Of a DNA stretch of 64,000 nucleotides, positions 16,089 through 24,988 are shown piece by piece (the first letter of the stretch is position 1; each line of letters begins with the position of its first letter). The DNA comes from Amnibacterium flavum (GTDB lineage: Bacteria; Actinomycetota; Actinomycetes; Actinomycetales; Microbacteriaceae): positions 1,116,001 through 1,180,000 of the forward strand of contig NZ_QEOP01000002.1 of assembly GCF_003097495.1 (NCBI RefSeq), written 5' to 3'. Position numbers and translations under genes: made by a program. A model generated the notes under the pieces. The model saw only the letters and a program-made list of their open reading frames with translations, was not told the origin of the DNA and did not search any database.

Positions 16089-18547
16089 CCGCGGAGCTCA
16101 GCGCTGCCGAGCGGTATGCCGCCTCGAAGCAGCGGTCCGCCTCGCCCCAGCTCGAGGCCTTCCGGTCGCACCAGTCGTTCGACCTCGACCCTTTCCAGAT
16201 CGCCGGCTGCGCGTCGATCGAGAAGGGGCGCAGCGTGCTCGTCGCCGCTCCCACCGGGGCCGGCAAGACGCTCGTCGCCGAGTTCGCCGCGTTCCTCGCG
16301 ATGAAGGACCCCCGGGCGAAGCTCTTCTACACCGCGCCGATGAAGGCGCTGTCGAACCAGAAGTTCAACGAGCTCGTCGCCGAGTACGGGCCCGAGAGCG
16401 TCGGGCTGCTCACGGGCGACACCAACATCAACGCGACCGCCCGCCTCGTCGTCATGACGACCGAGGTGCTGCGCAACATGCTCTACGCCGACTCCGACCT
16501 GCTCACCGACCTCGCCTTCGTGGTGATGGACGAGGTGCACTACCTGGCCGACCGGTTCCGCGGTGCGGTCTGGGAGGAGGTCATCATCCACCTTCCGCAG
16601 TCCGTGCGACTCGTGTCCCTCTCGGCTACGGTCTCGAACGCGGAGGAGTTCGGCGACTGGCTGCAGGCGGTGCGCGGCGACACCGATGTCATCGTCTCGG
16701 AGGAGCGCCCCGTGCCGCTCGATCAGCATGTGCTCGTTCGCGGCAAGATGGTCGACCTCTTCGACACCTCGTCGGCCGTCGACACGGCGAGCGACGGCCG
16801 GGCGGCCACGCACCGGGTCAACCCCGAACTCGTCCAGCTCACCCGTTACGGCTACCGTGCTCCGTCGGGTCGCGGCGGGCACGGCGCGGGGCGTCGACAG
16901 TACGGCGGGCCGCGGGAGAGCGGCGGCGGCCGGATGGATCGCTCCGAGATCATCCGACTGCTCGACGAGCGCACCCTCCTCCCCGCGATCTTCTTCATCT
17001 TCAGCCGGGTCGGCTGCGACTCGGCCGTCCAGCAGGTCATGCGCTCCGGGGTGCGGCTGACCGACACCGCTGAGCGGGCCGAGATCCGCGCCATCGTCGA
17101 GGAGCGCTGCGCACCCCTGCAGGGCGAGGACCTCGCCGTCCTCGGCTACTGGGAGTGGATGGAGGGCCTCATGAACGGGGTCGCCGCTCACCATGCCGGC
17201 CTCCTTCCCGCCTTCAAAGAGGTCGTCGAGGAGCTCTTCCAGCGCAAGCTGGTCAAGGTGGTCTTCGCGACCGAGACCCTCGCCCTCGGTATCAACATGC
17301 CCGCGCGCACCGTCGTGCTCGAGAAGCTCGAGAAGTTCAACGGCGAGGCCCGCGTTCCGATCACACCGGGGGAGTACACCCAGCTGACCGGACGCGCCGG
17401 GCGCCGCGGCATCGACGTCGAGGGCCACGCGCTCATCCAATGGGTCGACGGGCTCGACCCGCAGGCCGTCGCATCGCTCGCCTCCCGCCGCAGCTACCCG
17501 CTGAACTCGAGCTTCCGCCCCACCTACAACATGGCGGTCAACCTGATCGAGCAGTTCGGCCGGTCCCGCACACGCGAGATCCTCGAGTCGAGCTTCGCCC
17601 AGTTCCAAGCCGACCGCGCGGTCGTCGACCTGGCCCGCAAGGTGCGCCAGCAGGAGGAGTCCCTCAAGGGCTACGAGAAGGCCATGAAGGACGACTCGGG
17701 CCGCAGCGGCGACTTCACCGAATACGCGTTGATCCGGCGCGAGATCAGCGACCTCGAGAAGCGCAACTCGCAGAACAACGACCGCGGGCGCGCGCAGCGG
17801 GAGAAGGACCAGCGTCAGCTCGCCGGACTCCGCCAGCGGATGCGCTCCCACCCCGCTCACTCGTCCCCGCGGCGCGAAGAGCTCTCCCGCTGGGCGGAGC
17901 GCTGGTGGCGGCTGAAGCGGCAGAACGACGACGCCCGCCGGCAGATCGAGGCCCGCACGGGGGCTGTCGCGAAGATCTTCGACCGGGTGACCGAGGTGCT
18001 CCTGGCCGAGGGCTATCTCAAGCAGGGCGAGGACGACCTCGTGCTCACGGGCAACGGCGTGATGCTGAAGCGCATCTACGGCGAACGCGATCTGCTCGTC
18101 GCAGAGTCGCTGCGTCGGAGCGTCTGGTCCGAGCTCGACCCGGCCGGGTTCGCCGCCCTCGCGACCACGCTCGTCTTCGAGCCGCGGCGCGAGGAGCAGA
18201 CCGGCGAGCGGTACCTGCCCCGTGGGGCGTTCCCCGTCGCCCTCGAGCGCATCCAGGAGATCTGGTCGAGGCTCGACGATGTGGAACGCGATCACCGTCT
18301 TCCCGGCTCCAACCCTCCGTCGACCGGGCTCGCGACGGCGATGCACCGGTGGGCGCGCGGCGGACGCCTCGACCAGGTGCTGCGCGATGCGGATCTGCAG
18401 GCGGGCGACTTCGTGCGCTGGGCGAAGCAGACCATCGACCTCCTCGACCAGATCTCGGTCGTCGCCGACGGCAAGCAGGCTCGCACCGCCCGGCAGGCTA
18501 TCGACGCGGTACGGCGCGGCATCGTCGCGTACAGCAGTGTCGGCTGA
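16085..18547 (+). CDS. helY: Ski2/Mtr4-like DEVH-box RNA helicase HelY
   Basis: An 820-residue superfamily 2 helicase of the Ski2/Mtr4 group. Walker A is VAAPTGAGKT (K61), motif II is DEVH (149-152), motif III SLSAT, and motif VI QLTGRAGRRGID. A charged, partly coiled segment around residues 515-620 separates the helicase core from a C-terminal winged-helix/ratchet region. Such helicases unwind structured RNA, usually for decay; the bacterial role is not well defined. It overlaps tatC at its 5' end and lnt at its 3' end, so tatA-tatC-helY-lnt read as one transcription unit. Confidence 0.94.
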   Translation: MTAELSAAERYAASKQRSASPQLEAFRSHQSFDLDPFQIAGCASIEKGRSVLVAAPTGAGKTLVAEFAAFLAMKDPRAKLFYTAPMKALSNQKFNELVAEYGPESVGLLTGDTNINATARLVVMTTEVLRNMLYADSDLLTDLAFVVMDEVHYLADRFRGAVWEEVIIHLPQSVRLVSLSATVSNAEEFGDWLQAVRGDTDVIVSEERPVPLDQHVLVRGKMVDLFDTSSAVDTASDGRAATHRVNPELVQLTRYGYRAPSGRGGHGAGRRQYGGPRESGGGRMDRSEIIRLLDERTLLPAIFFIFSRVGCDSAVQQVMRSGVRLTDTAERAEIRAIVEERCAPLQGEDLAVLGYWEWMEGLMNGVAAHHAGLLPAFKEVVEELFQRKLVKVVFATETLALGINMPARTVVLEKLEKFNGEARVPITPGEYTQLTGRAGRRGIDVEGHALIQWVDGLDPQAVASLASRRSYPLNSSFRPTYNMAVNLIEQFGRSRTREILESSFAQFQADRAVVDLARKVRQQEESLKGYEKAMKDDSGRSGDFTEYALIRREISDLEKRNSQNNDRGRAQREKDQRQLAGLRQRMRSHPAHSSPRREELSRWAERWWRLKRQNDDARRQIEARTGAVAKIFDRVTEVLLAEGYLKQGEDDLVLTGNGVMLKRIYGERDLLVAESLRRSVWSELDPAGFAALATTLVFEPRREEQTGERYLPRGAFPVALERIQEIWSRLDDVERDHRLPGSNPPSTGLATAMHRWARGGRLDQVLRDADLQAGDFVRWAKQTIDLLDQISVVADGKQARTARQAIDAVRRGIVAYSSVG

Positions 18548-20105
18548 CCGGCGCCGGCCCCTCCTTCCACTCTGGGCGGCGCTGCTCGTTGCGCTGTCCG
18601 CGGGGTGGATCACGGACCTCGCCTTCCCCGACACGGGTGTGTGGCCGCTCGCCTTCGTCGGCGCCGGTCTGGTCCTCATCGCTCTCCAGGGTCGGCGTCC
18701 GCGTTCCTCGCTCCTCGTGGGCTTCGTCTTCGGGATGTCGTTCTACCTGATCCACATCCAGTGGGCCACCCTGTTCCTCGGTGTCGTCCCCTGGCTGGCC
18801 CTGTCGACGCTCGAGTCGCTCTTCGTGGCGGTGGGCATGCTCCTGATCACCCTCGCCTACGCCTGGGTGCCGCGGGTCTGGCCGACGCGGGCCGGACGCG
18901 TCGGACTTCTTCCCGTCGTGATAGCCGGTCTATGGACCGCACGCGAGGGCATCAGCGCGGTCTGGCCGTACGGCGGCTTCTCGTGGGGGCGCCTCGCCAT
19001 GAGCGAGTCCGAGGGTCCGCTGCGCGATCTCTTCCCCTGGCTCGGCATGGCCGGGGTCAGCTTCGTGATGGTCTGGCTCACCGCCCTGACCGTCGCCGTC
19101 GCAGGGGAGTGGTGGCGCGGCCGCGCGAAGCGACGGATCCTTCCCGCCACGCTGCCTGCCGGTCTGCTCGCGCTCGGGATCGCGGTATCCGCACTCATCG
19201 CCGTCCCCGGCTGGCAGACCTCGGAGGCCGGCACCATGTCCGTCGCCGCCGTGCAGGGCAACACGCCGTCGGGCTACTTCGACCAGCGTGACTACCAGGG
19301 GCAGATCCTCGACGGTCACATCGCGGCGACGTTGCCGGCCCTCGACGACGACCTCGACGTCATCGTCTGGCCGGAGGGTGCTGCGGACCTCGACCCGCTG
19401 GAGTCGACCGCGGCTGCTGAGGCCATCGATCTCGTCGCCCAGGCCGCCGATGTCCCCGTCGTTCTCGGCACGATCACCGAACGCGGAGACGACAGCTACA
19501 ACTCGTCGCTGCTGTGGCAGCCAGGGGTCGGCGTGACCGACCTGTACGACAAGCGTCATCCTGTGCCGTTCGGCGAGTACGTGCCCGACCGGGAGTTCTG
19601 GGAACCGTTCGCGCCCGACCTGATCGGCCTCATCGGACGCGAGTACACCCCGGGTACGACCGACCCGGTCTTCGACATCGACGGGGTCCTGGCCGGCGTC
19701 AACATCTGCTTCGACATCGTCGACGACGCGCTGATGCGCGAGACGGCGATCGACGGCGCAGAGATCATCTTCGCCCAGACCAACAACGCCGATTTCGGCC
19801 GCACCGACGAGAGCGTCCAGCAGCTCGCCATCGCCCGCATCCGGGCGCTCGAGCTCGGTCGGTCGGTCGTCAACATCTCGACCGTCGGATCGAGCGCGGT
19901 CATCGCGCCCGACGGCAGCGCTCTCGACTCGATCCCCGTCTACACGACAGGGCTGATGCGCGACGACGTCCCGCTGCGCGAGGGGCTCACGCCCGCCGCC
20001 GTCGCCGGGGGACAGGTGGAACAGCTGGCCGGCGGATTCGGTCTTCTCGTTCTGCTCATCGCGGGAGTGCTGCGCCCTCGGCGCCCGAGCATCAAGCGCC
20101 GCTGA
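18537..20105 (+). CDS. lnt: Apolipoprotein N-acyltransferase Lnt
   Basis: A 522-residue membrane enzyme that N-acylates the lipidated cysteine of lipoproteins. Six or more N-terminal membrane helices (to about residue 230) precede a nitrilase-like extracytoplasmic domain. The catalytic triad is visible: Glu280 in VWPEGAA, Lys339 in YDKRHPVPFGEYVP and Cys391 in NICFD, with spacing equal to that of E. coli Lnt. A final membrane helix lies near residue 500. GTG 18537 is chosen because upstream residues are helY in another frame; the two genes overlap by 11 nt. In some actinobacteria such enzymes act with polyprenol-mannose synthases, but none is fused here. Confidence 0.94.
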   Translation: MSADRRRPLLPLWAALLVALSAGWITDLAFPDTGVWPLAFVGAGLVLIALQGRRPRSSLLVGFVFGMSFYLIHIQWATLFLGVVPWLALSTLESLFVAVGMLLITLAYAWVPRVWPTRAGRVGLLPVVIAGLWTAREGISAVWPYGGFSWGRLAMSESEGPLRDLFPWLGMAGVSFVMVWLTALTVAVAGEWWRGRAKRRILPATLPAGLLALGIAVSALIAVPGWQTSEAGTMSVAAVQGNTPSGYFDQRDYQGQILDGHIAATLPALDDDLDVIVWPEGAADLDPLESTAAAEAIDLVAQAADVPVVLGTITERGDDSYNSSLLWQPGVGVTDLYDKRHPVPFGEYVPDREFWEPFAPDLIGLIGREYTPGTTDPVFDIDGVLAGVNICFDIVDDALMRETAIDGAEIIFAQTNNADFGRTDESVQQLAIARIRALELGRSVVNISTVGSSAVIAPDGSALDSIPVYTTGLMRDDVPLREGLTPAAVAGGQVEQLAGGFGLLVLLIAGVLRPRRPSIKRR

Positions 20106-20181
20106 CCGGGAACGCAGGACCCCGAAGCTTCGCACCGCGTGCCACCGACCTCGGGACAAGCAATAGGCCCTAGGAACAAGA

Positions 20182-20215
20182 AAGAGGGCCGCCGGGGGGA
20201 ATCGGCGGCCCTCTT
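20182..20215. terminator. Bidirectional terminator between lnt and rbpA
   Basis: AAGAGGGCCGCCG (20182-20194) and CGGCGGCCCTCTT (20203-20215) form a perfect 13-bp stem with an 8-nt loop between two convergent genes, with A and T residues at the two feet. It can serve both strands. Confidence 0.85.
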
Positions 20216-20252
20216 CAGGGGAAGTCAGCCCGAGGGATTCGGGCGGCGTCAA

Positions 20253-20621
20253 TTACGACGCGATGGTCTGCTTCTTTCCGCGACGTTCGCGGAGGTAGGT
20301 CAGTCGCTCCTCGAGAAGCTCTTCGAGCTCGGCACGGGTGCGACGTTCCAGGAGCATGTCCCAGTGGGTGCGGGGAGCCTTGGTCTCCACCTGCTCCTGC
20401 ACGACGGGGGAGCCGTCGGCCTCGAGCAGGACGCCGTCCTTGCCCGACTTGGGAGATGTCCAGTTCTCCGGGACTTCGGCGTCTTCCGAGAACGTGACCT
20501 CGAAGGTCGATCCGTCATCCGCACGGTAACGTGCGACGATGCGCGGGGAGAAGACGACGCCCTCTTCGCTCTGCAGACTCTGACTGCCGAGACGCATTCC
20601 ACGCAAACTGCGATCCGCCAT
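20253..20621 (-). CDS. rbpA: RNA polymerase-binding protein RbpA
   Basis: A 122-residue actinobacterial transcription factor that binds the principal sigma factor and core polymerase and stabilises the open complex. It starts MADRSLRGMRLGSQSLQSEE, and the C-terminal sigma-interaction helix is THWDMLLERRTRAELEELLE, both diagnostic. As in many relatives the central zinc-site cysteines are not present. ATG 20621 is chosen over the upstream frame because it has a GAGAGGAG ribosome-binding site and matches the family N-terminus. Confidence 0.96.
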   Translation of the reverse strand: MADRSLRGMRLGSQSLQSEEGVVFSPRIVARYRADDGSTFEVTFSEDAEVPENWTSPKSGKDGVLLEADGSPVVQEQVETKAPRTHWDMLLERRTRAELEELLEERLTYLRERRGKKQTIAS

Positions 20622-20730
20622 TGTGTGACTCCTCTCGCTGGGTTGCCTCCCAATGATGAACCCACGAACGGGGGACATCATTCCCGAGCGCTCTTTTCCC
20701 AGAACCTTCTCAGTGACTTAGCGAGCGCGG

Positions 20731-20748
20731 CGCCCCAGCACTGGGGCG
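20731..20748 (-). terminator. Hairpin after the GDPD gene
   Basis: CGCCCCAG and CTGGGGCG form a perfect 8-bp hairpin with a 2-nt tip directly behind the GDPD stop codon (20750-20752). It lacks a T-tract, so it may be a weak terminator or an mRNA 3' end stabiliser. Confidence 0.45.
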
Positions 20749-20749
20749 G

Positions 20750-21529
20750 TCAGGCACCTCGGGACCGCAGCAGCGTTACGAGCAGGTCGCATCGGTCGGT
20801 GACGATGCCGTCCACGCCGACCTCGAGCAGCTTCGCCATGGTCGGGGTGTCGTTGATCGTCCAGATGTGCACCTCGACCTGCGCCGCATGGAACGCCGAC
20901 ACCATGGGTGCCGTAGTCGTGGCGATCCCCAGCACTTTCATGGGGATCTGAACCGCGTCGACACGTCGGAGAAGGGTGCGGAGCAGTCCGGTCCACCGGA
21001 CCCTGGCCAGCAGCACCGCGATGGCGATCGTCGGCGCGGAGGCCGACGTCGCGACCCCGGGAAGAGAGCGCAGGGCGGCGAGGCGACGCCGGGTGCTGAA
21101 CGAGGTCACCAGCACCCGGTCCTGCGCACCGGCGTTCCGGATGTCGTCCGCCGCGGGCAGGGCCGCGCTTCGCGATTTGATGTCGATGTTGAAGAGGGCA
21201 GACGGAAAGGTCTGCAGAGCTTCGGATAGGGTACAGATCTCGAGCCGGTCACCCGCCGCCGCACGCAGCTCCGCCAGCGTCGAACGTGCCGCGATCGCCG
21301 ATGCGGAATCGCCGCCGATGACCCGTCCGAGGTCGGGATCGTGCAGAACGATCACCTTGCCGTCCCGGGTGGCGTGCACATCCGTCTCGATGTGGGTCGC
21401 GCCGGCCGCGAGTGCATCGAGGAACGCGTCGAGAGTGTTCTCGGGGGACCGCAGCGCGAGCCCTCGATGCGCGATGACGCGAGGTCGCGACGGGGCGAAC
21501 CAGCGTTTCGCGCCGGCCCGCGTCGTCAC
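20750..21529 (-). CDS. Glycerophosphodiester phosphodiesterase
   Basis: A 259-residue GDPD-family enzyme (TIM barrel) that hydrolyses glycerophosphodiesters to glycerol-3-phosphate and an alcohol. The signature is RVIAHRGLALRSPENTLDAF with catalytic His, then THIETDVHATRDGKVIVLHD, the metal-binding glutamate/aspartate and second histidine. There is no signal peptide, so it probably acts in the cytoplasm. The GTG start overlaps the stop of the SPFH gene (GTGA), making it the third gene of the NfeD-SPFH-GDPD operon. It could recycle head groups from membrane lipid turnover. Confidence 0.93.
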   Translation of the reverse strand: MTTRAGAKRWFAPSRPRVIAHRGLALRSPENTLDAFLDALAAGATHIETDVHATRDGKVIVLHDPDLGRVIGGDSASAIAARSTLAELRAAAGDRLEICTLSEALQTFPSALFNIDIKSRSAALPAADDIRNAGAQDRVLVTSFSTRRRLAALRSLPGVATSASAPTIAIAVLLARVRWTGLLRTLLRRVDAVQIPMKVLGIATTTAPMVSAFHAAQVEVHIWTINDTPTMAKLLEVGVDGIVTDRCDLLVTLLRSRGA

Positions 21530-22572
21530 GACCCGACGGGAGGCTGTGCCTCGTCCGATGCCTGGAGCGCCCCTGCTCGCGCCTCGTCCGCGGCTGCCCG
21601 CGCTGCGGCCGCGGAGGCGGCGGCCTTCTGCCGTGCCTCCTCGGCCTTGACCTTGTCGACGGGAGCCGAGTCGGCGACACTGCCGCCGAACGCGTTGCCG
21701 ATGCCCTTGAGCGCCTCGGTGAGCTCGCTCGGCACGATCCAGAGCTTGCTCGCCTGACCTTCCGCGATCTTGGGCAGCATCTGCAGGTACTGGTAGGCCA
21801 GCAGCTTGCTGTCGGGGTCACCGAGGTGGATCGCATTGAACACCGTGGTGATGGCCTCGGCCTCACCCGACGCACGGAGCACCTGCGCCTTCGAGTCGCC
21901 TTCGGCCCGCAGGATCTCGGCCTGCCGTCGCCCCTCCGCCTCGAGGATCTCGGACTGCTTCGTTCCCTCGGCGGTGAGGATGACGGCTCGGCGGTCGCGC
22001 TCCGCGCGCATCTGCTTCTCCATCGAGTCCTGGATCGAGGCGGGCGGATCGATGGCCTTGAGCTCGACCCGGGAGACGCGGAGTCCCCACTTGCCCGTCG
22101 CTTCGTCGAGGACGATGCGGAGCTGACCGTTGATGTTGTCGCGGCTGGTGAGCGCCTCTTCGAGGTTCAGCCCGCCGACCACGTTGCGGAGGGTGGTGGT
22201 CGTGAGCTGCTCGACGGCGCCGAGATAGTTCGCGATCTCATAGGTCGCCGCACGCGCGTCGGTGACCTGGAAGAAGACGACCGTGTCGATCGAGACGACG
22301 AGGTTGTCCTCGGTGATCACGGGCTGGGGCGGGAAGGAGACCACCTGCTCGCGCATGTCGACGAGGGGGCGCACCCGGTCGATGAAGGGCACCAGGATGT
22401 TCAGGCCCGGGGCGAGGGTTTTGTGGTACTTGCCGAGTCTTTCGACGACGCCGGCCGACGCCTGCGGGATGATCCGGATCGATCGGATGAGCACGACGAT
22501 CGCGAAGATCACGACCACCACGATCAGTGCGATCACGAACAGCTGTCCGATGAACGCGACGGGTTCGATCAT
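21526..22572 (-). CDS. SPFH/Band-7 (stomatin-like) protein
   Basis: A 348-residue membrane-anchored SPFH protein. One N-terminal membrane helix (about 8-30) is followed by the band-7 domain (QASAGVVERLGKYHKTLAPG...), then a long coiled coil with repeating EILEAEGRRQAEILRAEG units (about 185-250) and an Ala-rich tail. Such proteins form large membrane rings linked to lipid microdomains and quality-control proteases. ATG 22572 has a GAAGG ribosome-binding site and overlaps the stop of the NfeD gene, the standard NfeD-SPFH pairing. The frame remains open upstream but only as a shadow of NfeD. Confidence 0.93.
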   Translation of the reverse strand: MIEPVAFIGQLFVIALIVVVVIFAIVVLIRSIRIIPQASAGVVERLGKYHKTLAPGLNILVPFIDRVRPLVDMREQVVSFPPQPVITEDNLVVSIDTVVFFQVTDARAATYEIANYLGAVEQLTTTTLRNVVGGLNLEEALTSRDNINGQLRIVLDEATGKWGLRVSRVELKAIDPPASIQDSMEKQMRAERDRRAVILTAEGTKQSEILEAEGRRQAEILRAEGDSKAQVLRASGEAEAITTVFNAIHLGDPDSKLLAYQYLQMLPKIAEGQASKLWIVPSELTEALKGIGNAFGGSVADSAPVDKVKAEEARQKAAASAAAARAAADEARAGALQASDEAQPPVGS

Positions 22573-23081
22573 GATTCTGCCCTTCCTTCTGTGGGTGTCT
22601 GAGCTTCGAGCGGCGGCGCCGGCACGGATGTCGGGTACACGTAGGCCGTTGCGCCCTCGATGCGCTCCACCGCGACGGTCGAGCCGACCGCGAGTGGACC
22701 GACCGCGGCCCGACCGAGGCCCGCGGTCCAGGTCTCGCCGTTGGCGAGCCGCACCTGCCCTCCCGTCTCGCCGACGGCGAGGACCACTCGGCCGCTCATG
22801 TCCTTGAGGGCGTCGAGGTTGCTCGGTGTCGGATCTGCGCCGCGATGCATGACCCGGAGCAGCAGGGGCCGGATGGTGAGGAGCAGCAGTACCGAGAGAG
22901 CAGCGGCGACGATGATCTGCAACCACCAGGGACCGCCGAGGAGGTTGGTGGCGAGACCCCCGAGACTGCCGGCAGCGATCATGAGGAAGGTGAACTCGAG
23001 GGTCAGAAGCTCGATGATGACGCAGACGAGGATCACGAGCAGCCAAGCGATCCATACGAACTGAGTGAGATCGGGCATCAT
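22569..23081 (-). CDS. NfeD-family membrane protein
   Basis: A 170-residue NfeD1b-type protein: three membrane helices in the first 90 residues (FVWIAWLLVILVCVIIELLT, then two more) and a C-terminal OB-fold domain (about 95-150, SGRVVLAVGETGGQVRLANG). NfeD proteins partner SPFH proteins, and here the genes overlap by ATGA. Two adjacent ATG codons could start it (23081 or 23078); a GAGG sequence lies upstream. It is the first gene of the operon and is divergent from the SDR gene at 23207. Confidence 0.92.
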   Translation of the reverse strand: MMPDLTQFVWIAWLLVILVCVIIELLTLEFTFLMIAAGSLGGLATNLLGGPWWLQIIVAAALSVLLLLTIRPLLLRVMHRGADPTPSNLDALKDMSGRVVLAVGETGGQVRLANGETWTAGLGRAAVGPLAVGSTVAVERIEGATAYVYPTSVPAPPLEAQTPTEGRAES

Positions 23082-23206
23082 CGTCGCCTCTCTTCCGAGT
23101 CTCCAAGCTACCAGTGCGACATCGGGGCCGACTGGGTGCCTGATCCCGCTCGTCCTCCTTCCGTCGGATCGGAGTCGCGAACACCGCGTTGCTAGAGTCG
23201 GGTTCC

Positions 23207-23980
23207 GTGGAACTCTCTCCCTCGAATCCGCTCGAAGCAGGTCAGCTCACGGGTCTTCGCGCCCTCGTCACGGGTTCGTCCCGCGGGATCGGCGCCGATA
23301 CGGCGCGGTACCTCGCAGAGGCCGGCGCCAGCGTGGTCATCAACTTCCGGAACAAGGAGAAGCGGGCGCTGCAGCTCGTCGAGAAGATCGAGGCTGCCGG
23401 CGGCACGGCGATCGCGATCGGCGCGGACCTGACAGATCCCGACTCGGTCTCGGCGATGTTCGATGAGATCGACGCGCAGTGGGGCGGTCTCGACATCCTC
23501 GTGCTGAACGCATCGGGCGGCATGGAGTCCGGAATGGACCCCGACTACGCGACCAAGCTCAACCGCGACGCCCAGGTGAACGTGCTCGAGACGGCTCTGC
23601 CGCTTCTCGGCGACGACGGCCGAGTCGTGTTCGTGACGAGCCATCAGGCGCACTTCATCAACGAGGCGCCGACAATGCCCGAGTACGAGCCCGTGGCGCG
23701 TTCCAAGCGCGCCGGCGAGGACGCTCTCCGTGAGCGCATCCCGGCGCTGAAGGAGCGCGGTATCGACTTCGTCGTCGTATCGGGCGACATGATCGAGGGC
23801 ACCGTCACCGCGACGCTCCTCGAACGGGCGCGTCCCGGTGCGATCGGCGAGCGCAAGGAGGCGGCCGGTCGTCTCTACAACGTGTCGGAGTTCGCCGCGG
23901 AAGTGGCGCTCGCCGCTGTCGAGCCGATCCCATCCGAGAACACGCGCTTCGTCGGCGACGTGTCGAGCTTCACCTCATGA
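23207..23980 (+). CDS. SDR-family oxidoreductase with altered active site
   Basis: A 257-residue short-chain dehydrogenase/reductase. The cofactor motif is VTGSSRGIGADTARYL and the NNAG-type motif is LNASGG. The catalytic serine may be in VTSHQAHF, but the expected Y-x-x-S-K reads V-A-R-S-K (in EYEPVARSKRAGE), so the tyrosine is replaced by valine, with another Tyr four residues earlier. It may be an atypical or non-catalytic member. GTG 23207 follows TAGAGT (23193-23198) by 8 nt, a predicted leaderless start. A Nudix gene follows 4 nt later. Confidence 0.85.
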   Translation: MELSPSNPLEAGQLTGLRALVTGSSRGIGADTARYLAEAGASVVINFRNKEKRALQLVEKIEAAGGTAIAIGADLTDPDSVSAMFDEIDAQWGGLDILVLNASGGMESGMDPDYATKLNRDAQVNVLETALPLLGDDGRVVFVTSHQAHFINEAPTMPEYEPVARSKRAGEDALRERIPALKERGIDFVVVSGDMIEGTVTATLLERARPGAIGERKEAAGRLYNVSEFAAEVALAAVEPIPSENTRFVGDVSSFTS

Positions 23981-23984
23981 GCCG

Positions 23985-24437
23985 ATGACGGAGTCGTTCC
24001 GGGCGACCTCGCGGGTTCTGCTCTTCGACGAGAGCGACCGGGTGCTGCTGTTCCTCCAGTACGGCAAGTCGCACGATGTGCCGCCGAGGTGGATCACCCC
24101 GGGCGGGGGAGTGGATCCCGGGGAGGACCACGACGACGCCGCCATCCGGGAACTCGTCGAGGAGACCGGACTCCGCGTCCCGCGCGTGCCGAACCCGTTC
24201 CATAGTCACGACTTCGAGGCCGATCAGAGGTGGCACGAGTACCTCACGGGCCACTCCGAGTGGTACGCGCTTCGGGTCGCGCGCTTCGAGCCGGTCGCGG
24301 ACGGGTGGACGGACGAGGAGAAGGTCGACATCGTCCGGCACCACTGGTGGGACATCGACGAGCTCGCCACGACCGACGACATCGTCGAACCCGAGAACCT
24401 CGTCGCCCTCATCCGACAGGGCCGCACGACTCTCTAG
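23985..24437 (+). CDS. Nudix hydrolase
   Basis: A 150-residue Nudix hydrolase. The Nudix box runs from GGGVDPGEDHDDAAI to RELVEETGL (about residues 38-60), fitting G-x5-E-x7-R-E-U-x-E-E-x-G-U. Before it lies a core strand region, VLLFDESDRVLLFLQYGKSH, and after it a substrate loop rich in aromatic residues. It hydrolyses a nucleoside diphosphate linked to some other group; substrate unknown. ATG 23985 lies 4 nt after the SDR stop, so the genes are co-transcribed. Confidence 0.9.
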   Translation: MTESFRATSRVLLFDESDRVLLFLQYGKSHDVPPRWITPGGGVDPGEDHDDAAIRELVEETGLRVPRVPNPFHSHDFEADQRWHEYLTGHSEWYALRVARFEPVADGWTDEEKVDIVRHHWWDIDELATTDDIVEPENLVALIRQGRTTL

Positions 24438-24470
24438 CCCACCCGCCCGCCGAAGCGCCCGGCCGACCGA

Positions 24471-24968
24471 TCAGCCGTCGAGTGCCGCCCGGTAGTGCTC
24501 GACCACCTCGCCGAGGAACCTCTCGATGACGGCGGCGTCCTCCGCGGGGAGGTCGGCGATCGCCTGGGCGACCCCTCCCACCAGCGGCAGCAGTTCCTGC
24601 GCTGCCAGGCGAACCGAGTCCTCGCGAGGAACGACCACGATCTTCCGTCGATCCTCGGGATGCGGCTGACGCGAGACGTGACCGACGGCCTCGAGTCGGT
24701 CGACCACCATGGTGGCTGCCGCGGTCGAGATCCGGAGCCGGGAGGACAGCTCGCTGGGGCTCAGCGGGCCCGATTCCATCAGGTGCTGCATCGCGACGAG
24801 GTCCGTGTGGTTGACGGCGAGAGTCCTGCCGAGCCGACGTTCGAAGTCGGCGGAGAGCTTCACGATCTCGCGCAGTTCACGCGAGATGCTGCTGCCTTCG
24901 GGGAAGTCGGCGAAGGCGGGACGCCGCGACGCCTGGGGCGTGCTGTCCGGATTGCGCGCTTCGGCCAT
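24471..24968 (-). CDS. MarR-family repressor of the adjacent exporter
   Basis: A 165-residue MarR protein. The winged HTH includes LSPSELSSRLRISTAAATMV and the wing HPEDRRKIVVVP. ATG 24968 is preferred to ATG 24977 because TAGTAT (24976-24981 on the minus strand) lies 7 nt before it, predicting a leaderless mRNA. It is divergent from an MMPL-type exporter, and a perfect inverted repeat lies between them (24989-25011). The usual logic would be repression of both genes until a toxic ligand binds; this is inference from arrangement. Confidence 0.88.
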   Translation of the reverse strand: MAEARNPDSTPQASRRPAFADFPEGSSISRELREIVKLSADFERRLGRTLAVNHTDLVAMQHLMESGPLSPSELSSRLRISTAAATMVVDRLEAVGHVSRQPHPEDRRKIVVVPREDSVRLAAQELLPLVGGVAQAIADLPAEDAAVIERFLGEVVEHYRAALDG

Positions 24969-24988
24969 GGGGTCCATACTAAACGGAC

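Noticed and set aside
16001-18679. Very long open frame antisense to helY
   Set aside because: It mirrors the GC-rich third-position pattern of helY; the translation is Arg/Ala/Leu/Glu-rich with no domain, whereas helY has all helicase motifs.
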